A DNA stretch of 64,000 nt from Liquidambar formosana. Lineage: Eukaryota > Streptophyta > Magnoliopsida > Saxifragales > Altingiaceae. Below are positions 11,972 to 24,059 of this stretch, piece by piece. The DNA is taken from NCBI GenBank assembly GCA_039720395.1, contig CM077831.1, forward strand, positions 10,528,333 through 10,592,332, read 5' to 3'. A program made the position numbers and the translations under genes. The notes under the pieces are model-generated. The model saw only the letters and a list, made by a program, of their open reading frames with translations, searched no databases and had not been told where the DNA came from. The stretch's first letter is position 1; each line of letters starts with the position of its first letter.

Positions 11972-12430
11972 GTTAGTTATTACCACTCTCATTTTAATCT
12001 TCTTGTCAAATTGAACATGCAAGTCATATTATTTGGTTTGGAAGTGTGACCAAGAAGTGCATAATTTGTATCCCTAGCTTAACTCTTACTCATATTTAGA
12101 TTGCTTTGTTTAACTTCTAGTGATGTTCTTTATGCTGTACTAGAATTCTGCATTCAATCTCCAGATGATGGTTGCTGTTTCATTTATTTGATATTATATA
12201 TGCGCTATTGCATGGGCACTTTTGCCATACTCCATTACATAATATGCTCCAGGGGGTTGTTTACTACATTATACAGTGTATAGTATACTTTATTTTGTTG
12301 ATAATTTTAAAACTCGGATGTTTTATATTGTTTTCTAATAGTGTTTGAGTTTAGAAATTTGTGATTTTTTTGTAAGCAAGAAACCTAACCACACTAGGAC
12401 TGGGTTCTTGTGTTTTTAGACAGAAGGAAG

Positions 12431-12526
12431 TGCTGGAAAGTAGTTGCTTAGCTAGTTTCTCTCTCTTGCTATTTTGGAATATGCTGAAGGGTATTTTTTC
12501 ATTATACACATAAGAAGATGGTTGGA
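12431..12526 (+). mobile_element. Fragment of copia element D LTR
   Basis: TGCTGGAAAGTAGTTGCTTA through ...GAAGGGTATTTTTTCATTATACAC matches the LTR start at about 30749 (TTTTGGAAAGTAGTTCTTAG ... GAAGGGTATTTATGTCATTT). It is interpreted as the truncated 5' LTR of element D, cut by the LTR of element A at 12527. Confidence 0.6.
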
Positions 12527-13201
12527 TGTTGTATAGGAAAAACCCAGACAATTGGGTGGAGCACCTTGAGATGGTTGATCCGACGACTCGGAAAGCTACA
12601 AGGGGCGATTGGAGAAGGCTGCATAGACAGAGATGGAGGTGAACAGTTGTGTTAGGTGGCTCGATGAATAGTGATGCTTGGTACTCTATTGAATAGTGAC
12701 ACTAGGTACTCCGATGAACAGTGATCTGAAAAGCACAAAGATGCATCAAGGGAGGCAAGGGGTTACCCAGCTGAAGACCCTTCGACGATCAAGTTAGTAC
12801 TCAGCGTCTAGAGAAAGAAGAAAAAGGGAGAGAGAGAGAGAGCTAGGGTTTTGTGATAGCGCTAGGTACCTTAGTGAGGATGAACAGTGCTCTTTTTATA
12901 GTGGATGCTAGGTCTAAGGTTAAATAACCGTTTTAACCTAACCATAGTTAAATTAGGGTTTTGGCCCCGGTTATAGACAGCTGTTTAAACATGGTTAGGT
13001 TGATGATAACCGTTTTGACCATGGTTGAGTTCTTTGTTGATCATCCGACGAGGCATGTTCGGTTTTGTTTGGGTTAGTGGTCGAAGGGTATGCTCTGGGA
13101 ATCGGAATCGAGACCGTGTACACTTTATTATATACTAAACTAAATCAATAACACAAAAAGACAAATATACCCCCAAACTAGAAAGTATTACATCTCATAC
13201 A
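12527..13201 (-). mobile_element. Element A (copia, minus) 3' LTR
   Basis: On the minus strand it begins TGTATGAGATGTAATAC and ends CTATACAACA, about 675 bp with TG...CA ends. It is preceded (at 13202-13219) by the purine tract CTTGAGGGGAAG expected next to a 3' LTR. A minus-strand TATA box (CTATAAAAAGAGC) lies near 12888-12902. The partner LTR was not found. It would lie right of about 20900, where A stops abruptly. Confidence 0.62.
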
Positions 13202-14926
13202 CTTCCCCTCAAGTTGGAGAGTATATATCATATAATCTCAACTTCCTACACAATAATTCCGAACGAGCCTTGGACAAAGGCTTCGTAAAAATGTCTCAAG
13301 TTGATCTTGGGTAGAGACATGAGAGATCACTACTAAGCCATTCTCTACCTTCTCACGAACAAGATGACAATCTACCTCAATGTGCTTAGTTGTCCCACGA
13401 AATATAGGATTCAAGGCTACATGAATAGCTACTTGATTATCATATGACATCTTCATAGCTAATGAAACCTCAAACTCAATTTCTTCCAAAAGGTGCTTAA
13501 TCCATGACATTTTACAGGAAGTGTTAGCCATTGCTCGATATTCAGTTTTTGCACTAGATCTAGCAACTAAACTTTGCTTCTTACTTTTCCATGTTATCAA
13601 ATTACCTCATAGAATGGTACAATACCTAGTTGTTGACCTCGGTGATCTAACCCAATTAGAATCAGTAAATCCTTCTACCATTAAATGATCATTAGATTTA
13701 TAGAGGCATTCGTTTTATAGAGGAGCTGATGACCTGGATAAGTCTTAAGATATTGCACTACTTTGATAATTGCCTCCCAACGTGGAACACATGGAGCTAC
13801 CATAAACTGACTAACAACACTAGCAACAAATGATATATTTGGAGGAGTGATAGTGAGGTAATTTAACTTACCTACTAAATGCCGATATCTCTTCGGATCA
13901 GACAACAGTTCCCCAGGACCATTATGCAACTTCACATTGTAATCCATAGGGGTTGAAACCCCAGGTTTACCCCTAGCAAACCAGTCTCTTCAAGAATATC
14001 CAAAATGTACTCTCTCTGTGGGAGACATCCCTTTTTTGGACCAGGTTACTTCAATTCCCAAGAAATAACGTAAGTTCCCTAGTTCCTTGGTCTAAAGTTG
14101 AGTATGTAGAAATGCCTTTAACTTAGTAATACCCAGTTGATCATCACCAGTAATAATGATGTCATCTACATAGACAACTAATAGAATTTGCCCCCGCTCT
14201 GCAGTAAGAGAGAACACAAAATGATCAGACTAACAACGGTGCATCCTGAACTTAATAATTTCCTCGTTGAATTTTCCAAACCATGCTCTTGGAGATTGTT
14301 TTTGGCCATAAATAGCTTTACGAAGCCTACATACTTTCTAAGACTCCCTTTGAGCAACAAACCCAGGTGGTTGCTCCATATCTTCTTTTTGGAGTTCCCT
14401 ATGCAGAAAGGCGTTTTTAACATTTAATTGAAAAAGGGGACACCCAAATGTAGATGCTAAAGAGATCAAGATAAGAACATAAGTGATTTTGGCTATAGGG
14501 GAAAAGGTCTCAGCATAATCCACACAGTAAGTTCGAGTGTAGCCTTTAGCCACAAGTCGAGTTTTTAGGCACTTAACAGATCCATCAGGCAAGTATTTTA
14601 TTGCATACACCCAACGACAACCGACAACATATTTCCCTTAAGGCAATGGCACATGATCCCAAGTTCGATTATGTTGAAGAGCTAACATCTCATCCTCCAT
14701 AGCTGTCCTCCACCCAGGTAAAGACAATGCTTACTGAACAGACTTGGGAACTGATGTAGTAGACAAAGAAGTAAGAAAAGAACGAAGAAAAGAATATAGA
14801 TGTGTATAAAAACAAAATTGGAAATAGGATGAGTAGTATAGGAACGTTTACCTTTACGCAAAGCGATAGGTAAAGAATCGGGATTAGAGGTAGGTAATAG
14901 AACTAAGGGAGTAGGAATATATGGCG
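13202..14926 (-). pseudogene. Element A pol: RNase H and reverse transcriptase (broken)
   Basis: Minus-strand Ty1/copia polyprotein remnant. RNase H at 13238-13600 (ARSSAKTEYRAMA, DNQVAIHVA, TKHIEVDCH). RT C-terminal part at 13681-13947 (RYRHLVGKLNYL). The YVDD catalytic box is intact at about 14157-14168 and the RT N-terminal part lies at 14338-14640 (RLVAKGYTRTY, FSPIAKITYV). Frames are interrupted by stops and shifts. Element B is inserted at 14927; the integrase part of A resumes at 20297. Confidence 0.85.
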
Positions 14927-15108
14927 AGTAGATTTGTATAGATAATCACAAAGAGAAGAAAAAGAAGAAGAAAGAAAGAAAGAGATGGTTGAAAAAGAGA
15001 GCTTAGGGTTCTCTCCCTTAAACATTATTATTTATACTAATATCAGTACAATGACTTAAATACCCATAAGCTTACTATAGAACAATAATAACCAACTATT
15101 TTCCAACA
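14927..15108 (-). repeat. Element B 3' LTR
   Basis: 182 bp; minus strand starts TGTTGGAAAATAGTTGG. By hand it differs from the other LTR at 7 of 182 positions (about 4%). The adjoining minus-strand CTTGAGGGGGAG (15109-15120) is the polypurine tract. Confidence 0.95.
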
Positions 15109-15111
15109 CTC

Positions 15112-15481
15112 CCCCTCAAGTTGGTGCGAAGATATCACCCATGCCCAGCTTGCTTGAGAAAGTATGGAAGACTTTACTTGCTCCTCCGTTGGTTAAGATA
15201 TCTGCTAATTGATCTCCTGTTTGAACATAAGGCAAACAAAGCACTCCAGAATTCAATTTTTTCTTAATGAAATGTCGGTCAACTTCAATGTGCTTGGTCC
15301 TGTCATGTTGCCCTGGATTGTGAGTAGTGCTAATTGCAGCTTTATTGTCACAATACAATCTCATAGGGTCATTACTATCAAAACCACGTTCTTTCAACAA
15401 GGTCTTCAACCACAGAAGTTCACAGACTTCATGAACCATGGCTCTAAACTCAGCCTCAGCACTCGATCTAGCCACAACCAC
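15112..15481 (-). pseudogene. Element B RNase H domain
   Basis: About 120 codons on the minus strand: ARSSAEAEFRAMVHEVCELLW, YCDNKAAISTTHNP and TKHIEVDRHFI carry the conserved Glu, Asp and His region of copia RNase H. It is broken from the RT by a stop near 15482-15496 and ends close to the 3' LTR. Confidence 0.88.
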
Positions 15482-15496
15482 CTGTTTCTTATTACG

Positions 15497-16640
15497 CTAG
15501 GTCACAAGATTGCCTCCCACAAAAGTACAATAACGAGAGGTAGACCTGTGATCTGTAACTGAGCCAGCCCAATCAGCATCTGTATATGATTCAACTCTTA
15601 AGTGATCATGCTTAGAAAATAGCAATCCTTTTCCCGGAGCAGATTTTAAATAACGAAGGATCCAATAAACAGCCTCCATATGAGATTCTCGAGGTGAATG
15701 CATAAACCGACTTACTAAACTAACTGCATAGGCAATGTTTGGACGAGTGTGGAACAAGTAAATCAATTTACCAACTAACCTTTGATATCTGCCTGTGTGA
15801 ACCAATATATGCCTTCAACATTTTCCCTCAATTTGTAGTTCGGCTCCACAGGAGTATCAATGGGTTTGCATCCTAGCATCCCGGTTTCTTTAAGAAGATT
15901 TAGGACATACTTTCTTTAAGAAATGGAAATACCTTTATGGGATCTAGCTACTTCAATGCCCAAAAAAATTTCAAATTTCCCAAGTCCTTTATCTTAAATT
16001 CTCTAGCAAGACATTTCTTCAACTTCTGTATCTCTTCCTGATCATCCCCTGTTAGCACAATATCATCAACATACACAATAAGAGCTGTTACCTTTCCCTT
16101 GAGAAGAGTGCTTAATGAACAAGGTATGATCTCCCTGACTTTGTTTAAAGTTAAATTTTAGCATAGCTTGCGTAAATCTCTCAAACCACGCTCGAGGAGA
16201 TTGCTTTAACCCATATAAAGCCTTCTTCAATTTGCATACCTTCCCTCTAGTTGTAGAACATTCAAAACCTTGAGGGACATCCATGTACACTTCCTCTAGA
16301 TCTCCATGAAGGAAAGCATTTTTAACATCAAATTGGTGAAGAGTCCATCCAAAATTGGCAACTAAAGAAAGTAAAACTCGGATAGAGTTTATTTTAGCAA
16401 TGGGAGCAAATGTCTCTTGAAAGTCAATACCATAGGTTTGAGTGAAACCTTTTGCCACCAATCTAGCCTTATACCTTTCAACAGAACCATCAGCCTTATG
16501 TTTCGCCGTGAATACCCATTTACATCCAACTGTCTTCTTCCCACAGGTAACTCAACTAAATCCTAGGTTTTATTTTTCTGAAGAGCTGTCATCTCTTCAC
16601 ACATAGCTTCCTTCCATTTTGGATCACCAAGTGCATCCTG
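15497..16640 (-). pseudogene. Element B reverse transcriptase
   Basis: Minus-strand RVT_2-type RT in pieces. [20 protein letters not shown] is readable in frame around 16440-16530, then [55 protein letters not shown]. The YVDD box is at about 16060-16071 after a frameshift near 16085. YQRLVGKLIYLFHTRPNIAY lies at 15700-15805. Confidence 0.88.
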
Positions 16641-17084
16641 TAAATTGTTAGGAATAGACACAGAAGAAAATTGTGATACAAAGGTATAGAAAGATGGAGA
16701 AAGGCTATAATAGGAAACAAAATTAGAAATAGGGTGTTGTGTACAAGATCTAACTCCTTTACGAAGAGCAATAGTAATATCAGAATCATCAACAGTAATA
16801 GGAGTAGATATGGTATTACCTGGGTCCAAGGATGACGATGGGCCATGGGAAAGAGAGATAGTCTTGTCTTTCTGTCTCCTTGAGTAAACCTTTAAATCTT
16901 TGGAAAGAGAAAGATCCTTGTTGTCGTTCTTCTGTTCTTCCAAGCATTGAGATCGAATAGGAGCAGGATTAGAATTAGAGAGAGATATGAGTGTGGGATG
17001 CACTTGAGACTTCTCTTCACTACTATTCTCTCCCCTGAAGAGAAGTGTGGGAAGGGGAAAAATATGACAAAGACTCAAGAAAGG

Positions 17085-17880
17085 TCACATCCATGAAACA
17101 AACCTCTTCCCTGAGGGAGGATGGTTACATTTATTCCCTTTCTGAGTAGGTGAATACCCCAAGAAAATGCATTTGAGAGCTCGAGGATCTAACTTACTTC
17201 GAGCTTGGCGAGGAACATGGAAAAAGTAGACACACCTAATGACACGAGGAGGAACAATAAAGGAAGTAGAAGAAGATGGAGATAAGAGATCAATCGGTGC
17301 TTTGTGCCCAAGAACTCTAGATGGCATCCTATTTATTAAATACGCTGCAATAAGCATAGCATCTCCCCAGTATGATTTAGGAACATGCATAGAGAACAAT
17401 AGAGCTCTAGCTACCTCAAGAAGATGGCGATTTTTCCTCTCAGCAACCCCATTTTGTTGAGGAGTATCCACATAAGAAGTCACAAGAAGTCTGATGAATA
17501 ATACCATGATCCTGAAAATAGAATCAAAGACCCCCATAAATATACTCACCCCTATTATTAGAACGGACAATCTTAATGGAGGTATTAAATTGATTGAGCA
17601 CCATCTTATGAAAAGTTTGAAAACAAGAGAAAACATCACTTTTTTCCTTTAACAGATATACCCATGTAGTTCTAAAGAAATCATCAATAAAAGTACCAAA
17701 CCATCGAATGCTAGATAATGTAGTAACTCGGGAAGGACCCCATACATCAGAGTGCACAATAGTAAAAGGCAAATCAATTCTATTAAAACTAGGTGGAAAG
17801 GAAGTACGATAAAGTTTCGCAAGTTCATACACTTCACAATTAAATTGAGAAATATTTATTCCATAAAACAATGGGGAAAA
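17085..17880 (-). pseudogene. Element B integrase
   Basis: Minus-strand integrase core: VHSDVWGP with the first catalytic Asp, [20 protein letters not shown] with the catalytic Glu region, and [19 protein letters not shown] in the C-terminal part. The second catalytic position reads NNRGEY instead of DNGGEY, an Asp-to-Asn change, besides a frameshift near 17525-17640. Together these would inactivate it. Confidence 0.88.
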
Positions 17881-18112
17881 AATTCGTTAAAGTTAGAAAA
17901 AAGAGGGATGTCCCAATCTTCTATGCCAGAGCCAAACCTTTTCCTTAGAGCATCACATCTCTTAGAATGATGTGCATTTTGAATCCGATCATTATCTTTG
18001 ACACCAAGATCCAGAAAGTAAAGACCATCTCTTATGCTACCACTGCCAATTGTCCTCCTTGTGACTAGGTCCTAGAAAACACAATGAGAAGGATAAAAGG
18101 TTACGCTACAAT

Positions 18113-19479
18113 TTAGATCAGCAGTAATGCGACTGATGGACAATAGATTGTTAGAAAAGTTAGGAACATGCAAAACTGAAGAAAGGGACATATCAGGGTT
18201 AATAGAATTGCACCTTTCTTTGACACAGATGACAAAGAACCATCAGCAATCCTAACCTTATCCCTGCTTGAACAAGTGTTATAAGAACGAAACAAGGTTG
18301 ACGAACCAGTCATATGATTAGAAGCACCAGAGTCCATGATCCAAGGATAGTAGGAAGATTTATTGGATGCACTTAAGGAAGTAGCAAGATTACTACCTGA
18401 GTGAGCAAAAGAGGTAGACGCAGTGGCTGATGTCTCTAGTTGTGACATAAGGCATCTGAAAGTGTCAATCTCTGCCTTAGTAGGAGTACTAGCTTGAAAA
18501 GTAGAAGTCCCAGATGGAGATGGAGTGGGAGGAAGAGATTCCACAGCAATACTATAGTGAGCATGAGACCGAGGTAAACCACCAGAATGACCTCCTTTGC
18601 CTCTGGTAGGGCGACCATGAAGCCTTCAACAAGTCTCTCTAGTATGCCTCGATTTATTACAATGATCACAAAAGAGCTTATCTTTCTTATCAATAATAGA
18701 CTCAATTGTTTTACCCCTGTCACGATTCTGTTGACCTCCTTTATTGTCTCGTTGAGAAGCGGTAACAAGTGCAGATCTCTCCTGTGCAACAGAGTGGAGC
18801 ATTACACCCCTTCTACTCTCTTCACTTTGAACATAGGCATATACATCCTTAAGTGAAGGAAGAGACTCATTACCCAAAATTTGCACCCGCATCTGATCAT
18901 ACCCATCTCTCTGTCCAAGTAAAAAATAAAAAATCTATTCTTGCTGAACAAGCTGATTAAACTTCAAAGTGTTTGCAGCACTCAGCCTGGAAAATTCTGA
19001 TAATAATCTAATTCTTGCCACAATCCTCTGAGAGTGTGAAAGTAAGTAGATAAAGACATACCCTTTTGAGTGGTCTTATGAATCCGATGCTTCAGATAAA
19101 AAATCTGTGCTATGTTCCCCATCTTAGAATAAGTTTGCGCTGCTGCATCCCAAATCTCCTTTGCGGTTCGCAGAAGTAAATAACAATTACTAACTTCAGG
19201 TGTCACTGAGTGCAGAAGCAATGACATAATGGTTGAATTTTTTGAATCCCATTTATAATATGAAGGATCATTTACTGTAGGCTACGTCACCTTTCTAGTC
19301 AAATAACCGATTTTCCCTTTACTCTTAATATACAAAGTTGCTAACCGAGACTAGGCTAAATAATTGAGCCCGCCTAGCTTCACTGTCGTGATTTGGAGAG
19401 TAGGGTTATCATTAGTGGGTACATACTGACCCATTCCCCCACTTTGATGGCTTTCAGAGGTCTTACTCACTTTTGACAT
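18113..19479 (-). pseudogene. Element B gag and protease
   Basis: Minus strand; the gag start codon complement is at 19477-19479, by comparison with element C. Gag segments are at 18982-19227 (IAQIFYLKHRIHKTT) and 18626-18892. The nucleocapsid CCHC knuckle is at 18629-18670 (CDHCNKSRHTRETC). The protease active site WIMDSGASNHMTG is at about 18305-18346. Several stops break the frame. Confidence 0.85.
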
Positions 19480-20100
19480 CTTGTGAACAGGCACTCAACC
19501 ACTCCAAATAGCCCCAAACACAACAATAAGGTTAAAAGCAACGAAACAACTTGTAAATAGAGGAAGGGATGCTCAAAAACATTCAAAAACTTCACAAACA
19601 CCTGCAAATCATGCGAAATAGTTGCTGGAATAGCATAACACCTCAAAATTGACCAAAAGTTCTCAAATAACTTCATAATCATGCCAAACAACAGCTGGAA
19701 AATCAGAACACAAGTTCCAGCCCTTGTTTTTGTCTAGTCAACCCTCTATTTTGCACAAAGAAGCCTTGAATCTCTTGTTTTTGGTTAAAGCAACACCAAA
19801 TACACCCTTACACCATCAAATCGCACCTTTCTGGTGTGGATGGACACAACAAATTAGCCCCAAAAACTCCAGATCTAGGTTTTTTAAAAAACATCTCTAT
19901 TTTTCGAAAAATCAAAGAAAAATAGGAAAAACAGCCCAAAAGTTGTCGGATTGGGCTGAAAATTTACCACAATATTCTCCTAAAAAGGGTGACCAGATCT
20001 ATGTGTTCAAAACCCCAGATGATGATGTCAGCAACTTCTGATGTCAGCAGAAAGGCCTTTTTTCGATTCCTCTGATTTCTCACGTGTAGATCGACGAAGA

Positions 20101-20114
20101 ATGCTCTGATACCA
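20101..20114 (-). promoter_or_regulatory. Element B primer-binding site
   Basis: Minus strand TGGTATCAGAGCAT directly abuts the 5' LTR. It is complementary to the 3' end of plant initiator methionine tRNA. Confidence 0.95.
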
Positions 20115-20296
20115 AGTAGATTTGTATAGGTAATCACAAAGAGAAGAAAAAGAAGAAGAAAGAAAGAAAGAGATGGCTGAAAAAGAGAGCTTAGGGTTCT
20201 CTCTCTTAAACATTATTATTTATACTAATATCAGTACAATGACTTAAATACCTATAAGCTTACTATATAACAATAAGAACCAACAATTTTCCAACA
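20115..20296 (-). repeat. Element B 5' LTR
   Basis: 182 bp, minus strand TGTTGGAAAATTGTTGG to ...CAAATCTACT. It pairs with 14927-15108. The transcription start of B would lie in here. Confidence 0.95.
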
Positions 20297-20890
20297 TGGC
20301 GAATCTCCTGGATAATGATCCAGTAACAAGCACCTGAGAAGGAGTGGTATGCAGAGCATGTATAGGAGTATATACCTATAATGGTTTGGCAGTAGAGATA
20401 TGCTGAGGAGATGAGGGAGGCGGTAACTGTGAAGGCAAGGAAAACAAGACGTTGGCTCGACAACACAGGGAGGAGAAAAATAAGGGACAGACTTGAGAAA
20501 AGTGACATCCACACACACAAAATAGCGCTTCAGCAAGGAAGAATAACATTTGTATGCCTTTTGGGTATGAGAATAGCCAAAAAAACACACCTGGTAGATC
20601 TAGATCAAGTTTATCGTCTCCCGGTGCCGACATATGAACAAAGACAAAGGAAAGGGATTGACTATAGAAAACAAAGTGGAATTAGGGGTATTTCGAGCAA
20701 GAATAGTAGAAGGCATGTGATTGATAAGGTAGCAGGTCGTAAGAATTGCATCACTCTAGTAAGGTTTAGGAATATGCATATGAAATAGTAAGGCTCGGGT
20801 TGTCTCTAATAAGTGTTTCATTTTATGCTTAGCAACCGCATTTTATTGAGGAGTGTAATTGCAAGAAGACTGGTGAATAATGCCATGCTA
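20297..20890 (-). pseudogene. Element A integrase remnant (continuation)
   Basis: Minus strand beyond element B: GYSHTQKAYKCYS and FVCVDVTFL are the C-terminal integrase signature. Further upstream in A, around 20815-20880, HKMKHLLETTRALLF-like sequence is readable. It ends at an A-run (20888-20900) where plus-strand copia sequence of element D begins. The gag, protease and 5' LTR of A are absent. Confidence 0.75.
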
Positions 20891-20900
20891 AAAAAAAAAA

Positions 20901-21018
20901 AGTGAGATAAAGTAGCTTCATGGATATCAAGAGTAAGAAGTGTACCTCAACTAGTGGGAAGGTGTGCAAGCTGAGAAGATCTTTGTAGGGGTTGAGAATA
21001 TCTACTTGAGCATAGTTT
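20901..21018 (+). pseudogene. Element D reverse transcriptase, left part
   Basis: Plus strand GKVCKLRRSL, stop, GLRIST with the copia RT spacing of [16 protein letters not shown]. It is continuous across element C with FERFIQAILRYDFKQS at 27783, so C landed between the A-W-F and E-R-F codons of D. Confidence 0.75.
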
Positions 21019-21156
21019 TGTAGGAAAATAGTTGGTTCTTTATTTGATATTTTTTATTGATCAGTTGTAAGCTTAAGGGTATTTAAGTTATTGTACTGAT
21101 ATTAGTATAAATAATAATGTTTAAGGACAGAACACTAAGCTCTCTTTTTCAGCCAA

Positions 21157-21805
21157 GAACTTAAAATATCGATATTGGTGGATATATTGAGGGTCCAAAA
21201 ACACAGATATATCGGATATATTGATAGATATATCGAAAATTTCGATATCGATTCAAAGATATGACGGATATTGTTAGTTAAACATGTATATTTTCATTGA
21301 AACTCTGGGACAATGATTAGACTTATAGTTTAGAATCAAAATATTGCAGTCTAAATGTATAGTAGACAAGTATGTATTGTATAGGGTATAAAAATTGTGC
21401 CACATTGAGCGATAGAATGAATATTTTAACAAAGTAAATGAAAGTTGTTACTTCATACACTAATTTAAGCCATTAGTATAATTGAAATATTTGTATAAAT
21501 CAATGCTAAAAGAGTAAGAGGTGATAATTTTGATGCAATAACAAGAAAATGAATATCTTGATACCGTTGATATATCCTCGATATAGTGGATATATCTCGA
21601 TATATTCGATATATTGACGATACCATGTGAATGAAAGAAAATATATTATGGATATATCAAGATATATCGAGATTTTATCAATAATATCGAAAATATTGAC
21701 AATATATTAAAGATATTTTGTAAAAAAGATATATCAGTTAGATATCGTATTGAAAGGTACGGATACATGGATATATCGAAGATATCGTGGATATTTTAAT
21801 CCATG
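21157..21805. mobile_element. Mutator-like element, copy 2 of GATATATCG family
   Basis: 649 bp, starts AGAACTTAAAATATCG and ends TTTTAATCCATG. Perfect 10-bp flanking duplication TTTTCAGCCA (21147-21156, 21806-21815). Excision in silico restores the LTR of element C, which can be checked against the uninterrupted 3' LTR. This is the clearest proof of the element's borders. Confidence 0.9.
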
Positions 21806-22503
21806 TTTTCAGCCATCTCTCTTTCTTTCTTTCTTTCTTCTTCTTTCTTCTCTGTGTGATTATCTATACAAATCTACTTGGTATTAGAGAATTCTTGGTC
21901 GATCTACACGTGAGAACACAGAGGAATAAAAAAAAGGTCCATCTATTTACATCAGTATTTGCTGACGTCATCGCTGATGTCATCATCTGATGTCAGCATG
22001 GGGTTTTGAACCCATAGATCTGATCGCCCCTTTTAGGAAAATTTTGTGGTAAATTTTCAGCCCAATCCGACAACTTTTGGGGTGGTTTTCCTACTTTTCT
22101 TTGATATTTCGAAAAATAGAGATGTTTTTTTAAAAAACCTAGATTTGGAGTTTTTGGGGCTGAGTTGGTGTAAGGGTGTATTTAGTGTTGCTTCAACCAA
22201 AAACAAGAGATTTAGGGCTTCTTTGTGCAAAATAGAGGGTCGATCGAATAAAAACAAGGGTTGGGACTTGTGTTCTGATTTTCTAGCTGTTGTTTGGCAT
22301 GATTATGAAGTTGTTTGAGAAATTTTGGTTAGTTTCGAGGTGTGTTATGCTATTCCAATAACTGTTTCGCATGATTTGTGGGTGTTTATGAAGTTTTTTG
22401 AATGTTTTGAGCATCCCTTCCTCTATTTACGAGTTGTTTTGTTGCTTTTAACCTTATTGTTGTGTTTGGGGCTATTTGGAGTGGTTGAGTGCTTGTTCAC
22501 AAG

Positions 22504-23600
22504 ATGTCAGAAGTGAGCCAGACCTCTGAAAGCCATCAAAGTGGGGGAATGGGTCAGTATGTACCCACTAATGATAACCCTACTTTCCAAACCACAACAG
22601 TGAAGCTAGACGGGTTCAATTATTTAGCCTGGGCTTGGTCAGCAACTTCGTATATTAAGAGTAAAGGGAAAATCGGTTATTTGACTGGCAAAGCGACGGA
22701 GCCCGTAGTAAATGATCCTTCATATGATAAATGCCAGTCCGCAAATTCAACCATTATGTCATGGCTTTTGTACTTAATGACACCTGAAGTTAGTAATGGT
22801 TATTCACTTTTGTGAACCACAAAGGAGATTTGGGATGTAGCAGCGCAAACTATTCTAAGATGGGGACATATCGCAGATTTTTGATCTGAAGCATCAGATT
22901 CATGAGACCACTTAGAAAGATATGTCTTTATTTACTTACTTTCACTCTCAGAGGATTGTGGCAAGAATTAGATTATTATCAGAATTTTTAGGCTAAGTAT
23001 CATGCAGACACTTTGAAGTTTAATCAGCTTGTTGAGTAGGAATGGATTTTTGATTTTTGATTTGGACTGAGAGATAAGTATGATCAGATTCAGGTGCAAA
23101 TTTTGGGAAAGGAGCCTCTTCCTTTACTTAGGGGTTTATATGCATATGTTCAGAGTGAAGAGAGTAGAAGGGGTGTAATGCTCTACTCTGTTGCATAGGC
23201 GAGACCTGCATTTGCTACCGCTTCTTAACGAGACAATAAAGGAGGTCAGCAGAGTCGTGATGGGGGTAAAACAATTGAGTCTGTTTCTTATGAGAAAGAT
23301 AAGCTCTTTTGTGATCATTGTAATAAATCGAGGCATACTAGAGAGATTTGTTGGAGGCTTCATGGTCGCCCTACTAGAGGTAGGGGAGGTCGTTCTGGTG
23401 GTTTACCTTGGTATTGTGCTCACTATAGTACTGCTGTGGAATCTCTTCCTCCCGCTCCATCTCCATCTCCATCTAGGACTTCTACTTTTGAGGCTAGCAC
23501 TCTTACTAAGGCAGAGATTGACACTTTCAGACGCCTTATGTCATAACTAGAGACATCAGCCACTGCGTCTACCTTTTTTGCTCACTTAAGTAATCTTGCT
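22504..23600 (+). pseudogene. Element C gag
   Basis: ATG at 22504 opens MSEVSQTSESHQSGGMGQY. The first frame runs through VKLDGFNYLAWAW to a stop at 22815. Gag similarity continues in broken frames to the CCHC knuckle CDHCNKSRHTREIC at 23310-23351. Gag would form the particle around the genomic RNA. Stops at 22815 and later prevent a full protein. Confidence 0.85.
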
Positions 23601-23635
23601 ACTTCCTTAAGTGCATCCAGTAAATCTTCTTACTG

Positions 23636-23940
23636 TCCTTGGATCATTGACTCTGGTGCTTCTGATCATATGACTGGTTTGTCAACCTTGTTTCGTTCTT
23701 ATAACACTTGTTCAAGTAGGGATAAGTTTAGGGTGGTTGATGGTTCTTTGTCGTCTATGTTAGGGAAAGGTTCAATTTCTATTAACCCTGATATGTCCAT
23801 TTCTTCAGTTTTGCATGTTTCCAACTTTTCTAACAATCTATTGTCCATTAGTCGCATCACTATTGATCTAAATTGTAGCGTAACCTTTTTATCTTTCTTA
23901 TTATGTTTTCCAGGACCTAGTCACGAGGAGGACGATTGGC
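23636..23940 (+). pseudogene. Element C protease
   Basis: WIIDSGASDHMTG at about 23639-23677 is the aspartic protease active site (DSG). The frame continues as SSVLHVSNFSNNLLSISRI, typical of the copia protease/integrase junction, then shifts near 23940. Confidence 0.82.
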
Positions 23941-24059
23941 AGTGGTAGCGAGAGAGATGGTCTTTACTTTTTGAATCTTGCTGTCAAAGATAATGATTGG
24001 ATTTAGGATGCACATCATTCTGGGAGATGTGATGCTTCTAAGGAAAAGCTTTGGCTTTG

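Larger units (their letters stand above)
14922..20301 (-). mobile_element. Element B: complete Ty1/copia retrotransposon, minus strand
   Basis: Element proper 14927-20296 (5370 bp), flanked by the 5-bp duplication TGGCG (14922-14926, 20297-20301). Both LTRs are 182 bp. The minus-strand order is LTR, primer-binding site, gag, protease, integrase, RT, RNase H, polypurine tract, LTR, the Ty1/copia order. It sits inside element A. Coding frames contain stops and shifts, so it is non-autonomous now. Element C 1 kb downstream is the same family in opposite orientation. Confidence 0.95.

Noticed and set aside
12101..12283. Small plus-strand frame after the second exon
   Set aside because: No similarity to the enzyme and no splice-site support; treated as intron.
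20411..20788. 125-codon plus-strand open frame
   Set aside because: It is antisense to the integrase remnant of element A; the minus strand carries the recognisable copia motifs.
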